Assembly: GCA_051201605.1 (NCBI GenBank)
Contig: CP179201.1
Coordinates: 3,348,001 to 3,412,000, forward strand
Direction of reading: 5' to 3'
From: CABZJG01 sp902512685
Lineage (GTDB): Bacteria; Pseudomonadota; Alphaproteobacteria; Rhodobacterales; Rhodobacteraceae
Length of the DNA stretch: 64,000 bases
A program made the translations under genes and the position numbers. A model generated the notes under the pieces. It saw only the letters and a list, made by a program, of their open reading frames with translations, was not told the origin of the DNA and ran no database searches. Every line of letters starts with the position of its first letter. Within the stretch, counting starts at the first letter, position 1. Positions 46,055-53,661 of this stretch are shown one piece after another.

Positions 46055-46549
46055 ATGAATACTAAAGAAATATTTAAACTGCCTCAGGCAGAACAAGAAA
46101 AGTGGTTGCTTGAGAACTCAGTCGACTTTTATGATCTTATGATGAGTGGTGAGCATATTGGTTTACTAATCCAAGCTAATGAGGACGATATAAAAGATAA
46201 TTTGGATAATCCAGGAAGAGAGGAAATCGATAATTTCATCGAGACTTACTACCCAGAAATAACCCGTCAAAGGGCAGATGAAATCAGAGCAGGAGCGACA
46301 GTAACCGACCAAGAAAAAACCGTTTTAATAAAGGCGGCAGCACTGGAGAAATTCTGGGGTGATACGGAAGGCTATGTACGTACTGTTTGCCCCATTCAAA
46401 TCTTGGGTGAAAACGTATTTGTTACGTTTTCCTCTATGATTTCTGGTCAATGGTCAGAATTGAATTTCGATAACATCTACAAGTCTAAAGAAGAAGCGTT
46501 AAAAGCAATTGAAACTCTATCAACTGACGAATACCTATTTGATATGTAG
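46055..46549 (+). CDS. Uncharacterised acidic protein next to Int2
   Basis: 164 aa, acidic, apparently soluble, with no signal peptide or membrane span (opens MNTKEIFKLPQAEQEKWLLE). It converges on the integrase gene with only about 25 bp between the stops. I recognise no domain. Its position inside the inverted-repeat pair with Int2 suggests an element-borne gene rather than urease cargo. Confidence 0.6.
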   Translation: MNTKEIFKLPQAEQEKWLLENSVDFYDLMMSGEHIGLLIQANEDDIKDNLDNPGREEIDNFIETYYPEITRQRADEIRAGATVTDQEKTVLIKAAALEKFWGDTEGYVRTVCPIQILGENVFVTFSSMISGQWSELNFDNIYKSKEEALKAIETLSTDEYLFDM

Positions 46550-46572
46550 GCGCTATCAAGTTTAATAATGAA

Positions 46573-47775
46573 TTATATACTCGGCGAATTTGCGGCTCTT
46601 GAAAGCCATTTATTTTTTACCTTCAGTGAATACCCCTCACCATAACCCTGCCCTACGCCCTCAGTTGCCCAACCACCTATTTGATCGATCACATCTGAGG
46701 GACACTCAACTGCTCTGAGCCTGTCTCTCATTGAGTGTCTGAAGCTGTGCATTGTACATCCCTCAGGTACGTATTGATGAAGCCATTTGTTCAATGCAGC
46801 ACTGGCTGAGTTAGCATTAGTGGTCTCTTTCCTATTGTATCTGGGGAAGGCATATGGGCTGTCTGGGAACGATTCTGAGAGCCGTCTTGCCGCCCACAGA
46901 GAAGCGTTAACCAGTGGGACTGACCTCCTGCTGCCAGAAGTCTTTAAGGCTCTCCACGGGTGGCCCATCACACTCAGAAAAGGTATGTCTGCATCTAGTA
47001 TTATATCGCTCTTGAGCAGCCCAGCGCCTTCTGCCAAGCGCATTCCTGTATCTGATATCAAAGCCACCAGCCATCTTAGGTCATCATCTATTGTTTTGCA
47101 TAGGTGTTGTACTTTGCGGATATCATCTATCGGGATTGGGAGGCGTTTGCTAACTCCAGCCGTTTTATCAAAGTACATCCCTACAAAGGGGTTCTTGAGA
47201 TCAAGCGCATACTCAGAGATGGCGAAGTTGAAGACAGCTCTGATGGAACTGATTACTCTGCCTACGCTTGAGCCAACCAGACCCTTGGCAATTAGGTAAT
47301 CCCTGTAGCTTAGAGCATCTGCTCTGGTGTACTCGGCTAAGGTCTTAGTACCACAGGCATCCACCAGATAACTACAGGCTCTTTGAGCGGCTGCATGAAA
47401 AGTCTTAGACTTACCAGCACCCTTTTGCGTGACGTAGGTTTCTAAGGCCTCAGAGAGCGTAATACACGGCTCAGTGGCAGTAGACACATCAAGCTGAGTA
47501 TTCCGAGCAAATGAACCATATCCCGACTTTAACAAACTGCACCCAATAAGATCAGGGTCGGTCATTCTAAGGTGAGACCAATATTCATCCAATTTAGCCA
47601 CAGCCACCAAAGCCCTTGATTTAGCAGTTTGCGCAGACCTCGTCTTAAGCCCCTGAACAATACGGGGATAGGAATAATGCCCCAAAAGGTCAGCAGGAAC
47701 TCGTCTTGAGAAGTAGTAATACCCAGCACGGTTAAACGTGTAAGGGACTTTTTTGGTCAGTAATCTGGTCAACAC
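46573..47775 (-). CDS. Tyrosine integrase Int2
   Basis: 400 aa phage-type tyrosine recombinase. The N-terminal part (FNRAGYYYFSRRVPADLLGH) is of the DUF6538 type, followed by a SAM-like core-binding domain and the catalytic domain. Active-site residues visible are Arg in SDTGMRLAEGAGLL, HSFRHSMRD (HxxR), Trp in IGGWATEGVG replacing the second His, and a Tyr in GQGYGEGY. The start is GTG 47775. It is intact and lies directly beside att copy F, so it is the likely mobiliser of the urease/urea module. Confidence 0.9.
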   Translation of the reverse strand: MLTRLLTKKVPYTFNRAGYYYFSRRVPADLLGHYSYPRIVQGLKTRSAQTAKSRALVAVAKLDEYWSHLRMTDPDLIGCSLLKSGYGSFARNTQLDVSTATEPCITLSEALETYVTQKGAGKSKTFHAAAQRACSYLVDACGTKTLAEYTRADALSYRDYLIAKGLVGSSVGRVISSIRAVFNFAISEYALDLKNPFVGMYFDKTAGVSKRLPIPIDDIRKVQHLCKTIDDDLRWLVALISDTGMRLAEGAGLLKSDIILDADIPFLSVMGHPWRALKTSGSRRSVPLVNASLWAARRLSESFPDSPYAFPRYNRKETTNANSASAALNKWLHQYVPEGCTMHSFRHSMRDRLRAVECPSDVIDQIGGWATEGVGQGYGEGYSLKVKNKWLSRAANSPSI

Positions 47776-47976
47776 TCTCTCCAGCCCAATACTAAGGCAA
47801 TGCTATTTATGAGAATGTTATCAGTAGGTTATCTATCAGTAGACTGCTGTGGTCAGCCTAAACCTGGTACCCACGGCCGGAACAAACGTAAATCGTACCA
47901 CATTGTTTTTATGTTATTATTTAGACTTCAAGTCAGATTAGTGAGTGCCTTTTTGGTAGTTTTGGAGTTCCTTTTT
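47776..47976. repeat. att copy F (Int2-type left arm, core, right arm)
   Basis: The core at 47863-47880 is identical to the tRNA core. The left arm is the Int2 upstream region with TATCAGTAG boxes at 47819 and 47834, 15 bp apart. The right arm has GAGTGCC at 47943 and GAGTTCC at 47965, 22 bp apart, as in the other copies. It is the junction of modules 1 and 2. Confidence 0.88.
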
Positions 47977-47981
47977 AAAGG

Positions 47982-48128
47982 TTAGTAGGTTTTACCCACT
48001 ACTCCACGCTCATGAAGAAGGTCTTCTACGTTTCTCAGTGAAAGTGGAAATCTCACATAAAGCATGACTGCAAGCTGGATGATCTTAGGACTGGTTTTGA
48101 AGTAGCGGAAGGAAATATGTTTAGGCAC
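47982..48128 (-). pseudogene. N-terminal fragment of an IS6-family transposase
   Basis: From a GTG at 48128 the frame reads FRYFKTSPKIIQLAVMLYVR then FPLSLRNVEDLLHERG, the characteristic N-terminus of IS6/IS26-type transposases. It breaks off into att right-arm-flanking sequence and ends at 47982. The catalytic domain is gone. An IS copy was evidently cut by recombination at the att site. Confidence 0.8.
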
Positions 48129-48219
48129 GGCTGGGTAGCTATTTGCCGAAGATCGCCTCAGCGAGGTGGTTTATTCTGACAGTACCCTTGAACTACTTCG
48201 ATGGAAAGTTGAGTTTGTG

Positions 48220-49035
48220 TCATAGCTGAGGCAACTGATGAATACTCAATTGATCTCCGCAGACCTCTTTTGCCAACTCCACAACGTGTTGGTGGTGTGT
48301 GAAATAGATCGCCTGTCCCTGCTCTGAGATTTCTCGCAGTAGACCTAAAGCTGCAGCCGTTCGTGTGTTGTCGAAAGTCTCCATTATATCATCGGCAACG
48401 AAGGGTAGCGTTGTGCCGCTCGAAACATACTGCCGATATTGGACCTGTCCCCAGATACGCGCTTGCGTTTGCGGCATCAAGGATAGGCCCTCATGGTTTT
48501 CTGACAGTGCTGCCAGCTCTGCCAGACTGGCGCCCTTAGCGTCAGAGTACTTCCTGACATTCGGGGAGAGCTTTAAGATCAGCCTCAGGACGTCTCTTCC
48601 TGTGTCTTGATTGAGATCTCTGATCTGTTTCTTGCCCAGGTGAGAGACAAGCAGCTCCAGGGCATAGCGGACGGACTTGAAGCTTCCTGGTCTGAGCTTT
48701 TCTGAGGCCTCTTGCAGGTACCGCTTGGCTAACTCAGCAACAGGCTGCTCACCCAGAAGCCTTGCACGCTGATATCGAGGCAGAGCCACAGCCAGTTTAG
48801 CAGCTTCAGGGTTGGGTTGAGATGGTGCAGCATCAGCATGGGCCTGTGCCTCGTTTACAAGGTTCATGAATTTTTGATTAAGCTCAGCCACGCGGGCTTT
48901 TGCCTGTTTGGCATCTGCGGTCTTCAGGGACTGCTTGAGCGACGAGCCCAAGATGGCTTGCAGATGTTTGGGATAGGTCCTGCGATAGACCCAGGTGTTA
49001 TGCCGCTTATAGGCATACTTAACTCTTGTAGACAT
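48220..49035 (-). CDS. Chimeric protein: integrase N-terminal half fused to SMC/YhaN-like ATPase end
   Basis: About 271 aa. Residues 1 to about 185 are the N-terminal and core-binding parts of a phage-type integrase (RHNTWVYRRTYPKHLQAILG). The catalytic domain is missing. In its place are about 80 residues like the C-terminal ATPase lobe of YhaN/SMC-type proteins, with Walker B and H-loop (LPFVADDIMETFDNTRTAAA, IYFTHHQHVVELA). No Walker A is present. ATG 49035 with GAGGAG upstream is a good start. It may be a deletion product or a DNA-binding decoy; no activity can be claimed. Confidence 0.75.
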   Translation of the reverse strand: MSTRVKYAYKRHNTWVYRRTYPKHLQAILGSSLKQSLKTADAKQAKARVAELNQKFMNLVNEAQAHADAAPSQPNPEAAKLAVALPRYQRARLLGEQPVAELAKRYLQEASEKLRPGSFKSVRYALELLVSHLGKKQIRDLNQDTGRDVLRLILKLSPNVRKYSDAKGASLAELAALSENHEGLSLMPQTQARIWGQVQYRQYVSSGTTLPFVADDIMETFDNTRTAAALGLLREISEQGQAIYFTHHQHVVELAKEVCGDQLSIHQLPQL

Positions 49036-49114
49036 GACGTCTCCTCGTGGGGCAATTGCCCCGGTTTGATTGTGTGTTTGGATTTTTGTGAGCAAGAGCA
49101 ACGCAGCTCAGGGT

Positions 49115-49318
49115 TTAAGCTCTTCCCTGAGGGATCACTGCGGTGATCATCTCGAGCTCTGGCTCGCCGTATTCACCGGCGAAGGGTCCTGTAAGGGCGG
49201 TTCCTGTGACAAGGCCTTCAAAGACCTCCTCCACCTGGAACTGGTGCTCTGGGATGTCATCGAACCCTGCAATGAGGACAATGCACCCCGGGCGTAGATC
49301 CTTGAGTGTCACGCTCAT
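49115..49318 (-). CDS. Small uncharacterised phage-type protein
   Basis: 67 aa, soluble, acidic (MSVTLKDLRPGCIVLIAGFD start). It has a GGAGGG ribosome-binding site and a start that overlaps the stop of the preceding membrane-protein gene. No family recognised. It is part of the minus-strand gene series of module 1. Confidence 0.6.
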   Translation of the reverse strand: MSVTLKDLRPGCIVLIAGFDDIPEHQFQVEEVFEGLVTGTALTGPFAGEYGEPELEMITAVIPQGRA

Positions 49319-49551
49319 CACCAGGCCCTCCGTAGCAGGAGGTCCGGCAGCAGCAGGCCAAGGACCAAGCCCAAGGGCAAGTTGATATCGATCGGTGTGA
49401 TGATATCGGGCAGGACTGCCAGCAGCAGGAGCACTCCTGCCAGGCCTTGCGGAAAGCTCAAGCTCAGCCCAAAGTAGCGCCTCAGTACCCAGTTCAGGGC
49501 AACACGAAGCGCACCGCCCGCAACTGCGAGCAGAACAAATGTAGTCATCAT
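49318..49551 (-). CDS. Small membrane protein
   Basis: 77 aa with two or three hydrophobic spans (TTFVLLAVAGGALRVALNW, GVLLLLAVLPDIITPI, LGLVLGLLLPDLLL) and a basic end. GGAG precedes the ATG. Translationally coupled to the next small gene. Function unknown; small holin-like or regulatory membrane proteins are common in such elements. Confidence 0.55.
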   Translation of the reverse strand: MMTTFVLLAVAGGALRVALNWVLRRYFGLSLSFPQGLAGVLLLLAVLPDIITPIDINLPLGLVLGLLLPDLLLRRAW

Positions 49552-49643
49552 AATGGTCTCCTTGATGAGGTTGTTACCATTATAGATGCCCGAGGTTTCT
49601 CAGTTTGGGGGGAGGCGAGACAGCAATACCCGCCACGAGACGT

Positions 49644-49677
49644 AAAAAAGCCCCCACTGTCTTGGACAATGAGGGCT
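49644..49677 (-). terminator. Rho-independent terminator (minus strand)
   Basis: On the minus strand AGCCCTCATTGTC pairs with GACAGTGGGGGCT through a 3-nt loop and is followed by six U. It would end transcripts that come from the helicase and HNH genes to the right. Confidence 0.8.
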
Positions 49678-49744
49678 CAACTGTGATGGTTTATTGGGCT
49701 TTATGCTTGCATGAGACAGCGAGGCGGCGAGACGGTAAAACCTT

Positions 49745-50128
49745 TCACCGATGTGGCCAGTTTAGGGCAATGTCGTCGGACCGCTTTTGCCTTTGATCGA
49801 ACAGGTTTTGCGCCTGTGTGCCGATGGCCAGGTGCTGCTGGTTGATACATGCCCTGTTGTTGCACAGGTGACGCACGACTGTTTTGGGAAGCGGAACGTC
49901 TCCATCCTCCGCCCAAGCAATGAGCTGATACACTCGCATGCGCTGCCCTCGCCATTGGACACGCGCCGGGCACTGTTGGGTGCCAAGCTCTCGACAACCC
50001 TGCGATGTCACTCTTGCTTGCAATAGGTAAGACTGGATCTTTTGCTCGAGCGCTTCGGCGTGATTGTCGAATGTATCTTGCCACCACTCCGCTGACGTAT
50101 CCGACATATCGTCTGGTAACCACTCCAT
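49745..50128 (-). CDS. HNH endonuclease-like protein
   Basis: 127 aa with a His/Cys cluster typical of HNH nucleases (VVRHLCNNRACINQQHL), preceded by a basic linker (WRGQRMRVYQLIAW). It starts 3 bp after the helicase gene stop, so it is co-expressed. HNH proteins near phage helicases can serve in packaging, replication or as homing enzymes; which applies is open. Confidence 0.7.
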   Translation of the reverse strand: MEWLPDDMSDTSAEWWQDTFDNHAEALEQKIQSYLLQARVTSQGCRELGTQQCPARVQWRGQRMRVYQLIAWAEDGDVPLPKTVVRHLCNNRACINQQHLAIGTQAQNLFDQRQKRSDDIALNWPHR

Positions 50129-50131
50129 CTG

Positions 50132-51898
50132 TTATTTCCGCAGCATATGGACGGTATTACTGGCCATCAGCTCGTGCAACTCATCTTGCGTACGAGCCTG
50201 CAGGCGAAGATGCGTAGTGCTATCCGCAAAGGGCCCGTATTTACCTTCGGAGTTTTGCCACTCGGACTCACTGATTGCCGCATAGTTTTCACTGGTGTTC
50301 CGTTGACCTTTCACCAGACGCTCTTGACGAATACGTTTCCAGCTCGTGTTGACGTAAAACTCTAGATCAAACCACGCGTACCCACTTTGCGCAGCTTCTG
50401 GCTTGTATGTATTGGCAAGCAATTCGTGTTTGACCCGTCCATTTTCGATTTCCAGGTCCTTCTTGCACCATGCTCGATACTGCGCTCCGCCAAACCGAAT
50501 ACGACGAGCTTCCCAGTCAAGTTTCGCAAGCATATTGCGCAGTGAGTTTGCATTGCGGAGCCTTAGGTGCGCAATCAGGTCTGGAAAGTCCTCGCTGAGG
50601 ATGATTGAGCAGTGATGTTCGGCGAGAATTGCCACTAGGACCTGTTCCCCTTCGTTGCCGGAGTTTACCTGCAGTTCACGCATGATCGGTGTGGCATTAT
50701 CATTGAAGCGCATATTCTTCGGATCGAACTTCGCTGATAGTTTCCGTGCCATCAGCCGTTCGTACAGATCCCTGACAAACTGCGGGTACTTGACCTGTTC
50801 ATTCACTGCTGCAGCGAGCTCATAGAACTCTTCATTCTTGCTGCCCTGAGCATGGCCGTCGTGATCCATATCGATGATGTAATAGCGACGCTCACCGCCC
50901 TCGAGCCACAGTGGCTTATGGTTTGTCATGAACAAAAAGCAGGAAGTTTGTGGAATTGTCACTATAGGTTGATATTTGCGTTCAACAGATACGACCGTGT
51001 TGGTGATCAGATCCTTGAGAGCATTCCCTTCAGCAGAGTGACTGGAAATATGCACCTCTTCGGCAACCACCAGTTTGCGGTCGAGAGTATCTGCGGAAAA
51101 GCGCTGGGTGAGTGGTTTGATACCATTTGTCGATGCTGTGTTTTCTAGCCCAAACAACGCTGTCAGGACTTTAGCCACTGTTGATTTCCCTGTGCCCTTT
51201 GCCTCCGAATAGAGCATGATTGCCCAGTTGGGCTTGCTCCCTTCGTTTTGCAGGTTCCAAGCAATCCAATCCATCAGCATCATTCGCTGCGCCGTATCGG
51301 GAATGGCAAACTCAAGCATGGCCTCGAAGGCGTATGACTTTGACGGCGTCTCCAATGAGGGCCGCAAGCCCCGATACGCAGGCCGTCGCCAGGTATTCAA
51401 ATCCCACATACTATTGCGATATAGCCTTGGCGAGGGATTGCCCGGTGCCGGGTATGCTTTTCCCGAATAAACCCCGAATGCTGATCTTGGGTCTGCGGCC
51501 GTGCCAAATATGGCTGCAAATGAAAGCTTACCTGCATTGCGTTCAACCAACGCGTTATCCGGAAACCGCTCTGCTAGCATCTGTGGCAAGATCTTTTCGA
51601 TCTCGCCTATGCCAAGCCTACTGTCCTTGTTCGTTGTTGGAATAAACTTGCCGTCAAGCTGGACGAACCAACTGGCGACTTCTCGACGTACTACATTCAG
51701 ACGTCGTTCAGCACTTGGCTTAATCGGTGCCGCCAATTTGTTTGCAGTTGCAGGGTGCCAGCAAACCCCTGAAGCACAGTCTAGCTCCTGGAGGCCAAGT
51801 TCGTAGGTCTGCCATTTATTCGGGTCAGGTGGGTTCTGATTGTCAATGGTTGCGTGATCATCTTCAACCACGCAAATATCGTTGTCGTTATCATTCAT
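50132..51898 (-). CDS. SF3/D5-like replication helicase (DUF5906 type)
   Basis: 588 aa. The central helicase domain has Walker A SEAKGTGKST (231-240), an acidic Walker B LVVAEEVH (near 277-283) and motif C FLFMTNHKP (321-329), as in D5-type superfamily 3 helicases of phages, plasmids and satellites. A complete archaeo-eukaryotic primase domain is not evident in the first 190 residues. GAGG precedes the ATG. It implies that module 1 can replicate or start replication after excision. Confidence 0.85.
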   Translation of the reverse strand: MNDNDNDICVVEDDHATIDNQNPPDPNKWQTYELGLQELDCASGVCWHPATANKLAAPIKPSAERRLNVVRREVASWFVQLDGKFIPTTNKDSRLGIGEIEKILPQMLAERFPDNALVERNAGKLSFAAIFGTAADPRSAFGVYSGKAYPAPGNPSPRLYRNSMWDLNTWRRPAYRGLRPSLETPSKSYAFEAMLEFAIPDTAQRMMLMDWIAWNLQNEGSKPNWAIMLYSEAKGTGKSTVAKVLTALFGLENTASTNGIKPLTQRFSADTLDRKLVVAEEVHISSHSAEGNALKDLITNTVVSVERKYQPIVTIPQTSCFLFMTNHKPLWLEGGERRYYIIDMDHDGHAQGSKNEEFYELAAAVNEQVKYPQFVRDLYERLMARKLSAKFDPKNMRFNDNATPIMRELQVNSGNEGEQVLVAILAEHHCSIILSEDFPDLIAHLRLRNANSLRNMLAKLDWEARRIRFGGAQYRAWCKKDLEIENGRVKHELLANTYKPEAAQSGYAWFDLEFYVNTSWKRIRQERLVKGQRNTSENYAAISESEWQNSEGKYGPFADSTTHLRLQARTQDELHELMASNTVHMLRK

Positions 51899-51971
51899 GA
51901 ATATACCTCATCCAGTAGAGTCCTGCAGGACCCTACTGTTGTTACGTGTCTGTTATTGTGTTGTGCTTTTG

Positions 51972-52508
51972 TTACTGTGACATCACTGAGAAATTGATCA
52001 GCGACATGCTGCTTTCGGACGTGCAGAACAACTCCGGCTCTTTTGCGCTCCGGAAATGGTCCAAGTTGATATCAAATGCCTCTTCTAGTTCGATCAAGGC
52101 TTTCGTGTGCTTCCACGCCAAGAATGATAAGGCTGCGTCCAGCGAGTTTTTGACTGGTTGAAAGCAAATGAAGCGTGCCAGCAAGCTATTTTCGCCCAGC
52201 TCAATTTCACGTGTAAGCTCCGCGACTAACGAGGCATCCGTGAACTTGCCCTCGTCAACAAGCGTCTTGACGCCCTCAAAGAGTGCCTTGTCTTCTTCTA
52301 GGTCTGCCATCAATTGTTCGTGGGAGCGCGCTGTGTCCAGGACACCCTGCTTGAACTCTTGCATTGTCATTTTTTCTTGTTCTAGATCAACGCGGTTGTA
52401 GAACAGTTCGTGTTCAACGTACTCATACAAGCAAGCAGGAAACGCTGCGTAAACAGATTGCTCAAAAGTGTCTTTTTTTGTGATGTCTACGTAATTGATA
52501 TTTGTCAT
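51972..52508 (-). CDS. Uncharacterised acidic protein upstream of the helicase
   Basis: 178 aa, acidic, mostly helical (QEKMTMQEFKQGVLDTARSH, ELTREIELGENSLLARFI), no signal or membrane span. AGAGGT lies before the ATG. It heads the helicase-HNH operon and follows a structured upstream region, so an early replication or regulatory role is possible. No family recognised. Confidence 0.6.
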   Translation of the reverse strand: MTNINYVDITKKDTFEQSVYAAFPACLYEYVEHELFYNRVDLEQEKMTMQEFKQGVLDTARSHEQLMADLEEDKALFEGVKTLVDEGKFTDASLVAELTREIELGENSLLARFICFQPVKNSLDAALSFLAWKHTKALIELEEAFDINLDHFRSAKEPELFCTSESSMSLINFSVMSQ

Positions 52509-52540
52509 AATAATACCTCTAATTTTGGGGTTACAAATGC

Positions 52541-52604
52541 CGACAATCGGCTAAAATACCCGACGCATTTGCGTAGGATACTTTATCATAAGCGGCGGGT
52601 ATTA
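52541..52604. promoter_or_regulatory. Nested inverted repeats upstream of the replication genes
   Basis: Three inverted repeats lie together: GCCGA-caa-TCGGC near 52540-52552, AATACCCGACGC (52555-52566) against GCGGCGGGTATT (52592-52603; 11 of 12 complementary) and ACGC-attt-GCGT inside. This could be an operator or an origin for the helicase operon. It is an inference from position and symmetry only. Confidence 0.4.
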
Positions 52605-52803
52605 TTTTGTTGCGTAAAATCAATGGGTTAAGTTTTTGCAAAAATCAGCATTTTTTAGAGTAATTTGGGCTTACCGCTTGGCTCTAACCCTACCATTAAA
52701 TTTAACCGAATTTTGGCATGATTTTCTTGATTTTCTAACAGGTTTACACATGCAAATTAGGCGATAAAACGTCAGGATCGGTTTTTAAATATCCAAAAGA
52801 TAT

Positions 52804-52886
52804 TCAAAGCCCCCATACCTTTTCCATGTGCTCCCGCATGACCCCCAAGGCATAGCCTGAGCCGTAGTTGGCTACCACCGTGTTGG
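52804..52886 (-). pseudogene. Displaced integrase 3' end (copy 2)
   Basis: The minus-strand frame reads NTVVANYGSGYALGVMREH and ends MEKVWGL, TGA. It matches the last 30 or so residues of Int1, including the catalytic Tyr, but with a different C-terminus. It lies directly left of the HEPN gene cassette. Confidence 0.85.
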
Positions 52887-52946
52887 TTAAATTAGATGAA
52901 TGCTGCAAGTTAACTTATGAAAGAATTTCAAACATAGGTTTGCTGA

Positions 52947-53633
52947 TTATTTAGCCAAAAGCGCAAAACTTCTATGCAATTCAGCGCTTTCGGTTACAAA
53001 TTGACCCCAAGCGCAAATAAGTGCATCAAGAGCGCATTCATCTAAAGCCACAATTTTTCTGCCAATAATGGATCTTTTTCCATTTTCGTCCTTTTCTCCT
53101 TTCCACTCTGAACAAAAGTATATGAAACTAATTTCTCTATCCCCACCAACTGATTTGGAGCCAATATCAATCTGTCCATGAGCAACTGCATTTCTAATTG
53201 TTGCAAGTAATTCATCTAATGAAACTTGGCCTTTTTTATCGTCTTCTTTACGCAGGCTTTCTATTGATATTGGCAATGGAATAGGTGGCATATTTTCGTG
53301 CTTATAGTAAAACCAAGTGTCTAAACTGAACAATTCTTTGAAATTCAAAGCATGATTTGACTTTCCCTTCAGAAAATCCTTTTTTTTCATGTGCCGAACT
53401 GAATTGTACTGTGACTGGAGAGCCTGCAGTTCATCCCTCTCATCGGCTTCAAAGTTTTCAATTTGTCTTAACCGATCAAAAGTCATCGTCATAAGAAATG
53501 TTAGATGTATAAATTTTCGTGTGAAATGAAATTCGTCTATAGATTTGCGATAAGATGGATTCTTAACCTTTTTTGTGCCTAGCAAACTTTCTGATCTTCG
53601 TGTCACATCCCATAAAAACTTATGATACTCCAT
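52947..53633 (-). CDS. HEPN-like protein (candidate RNase toxin)
   Basis: 228 aa, helical and basic. Residues 145-153 (TIRNAVAHG) contain the R-X4-H motif (Arg147, His152) typical of catalytic HEPN domains. Such proteins cut RNA in toxin-antitoxin and phage-defence systems. AAGGTG lies before the ATG. It is 28 bp downstream of the 223-aa gene in the same direction, so the two are an operon. Assignment rests on this motif and the predicted helical context. Confidence 0.55.
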   Translation of the reverse strand: MEYHKFLWDVTRRSESLLGTKKVKNPSYRKSIDEFHFTRKFIHLTFLMTMTFDRLRQIENFEADERDELQALQSQYNSVRHMKKKDFLKGKSNHALNFKELFSLDTWFYYKHENMPPIPLPISIESLRKEDDKKGQVSLDELLATIRNAVAHGQIDIGSKSVGGDREISFIYFCSEWKGEKDENGKRSIIGRKIVALDECALDALICAWGQFVTESAELHRSFALLAK

Positions 53634-53661
53634 GTTTTTGCACCTTTTTTACTAAGCAAGC

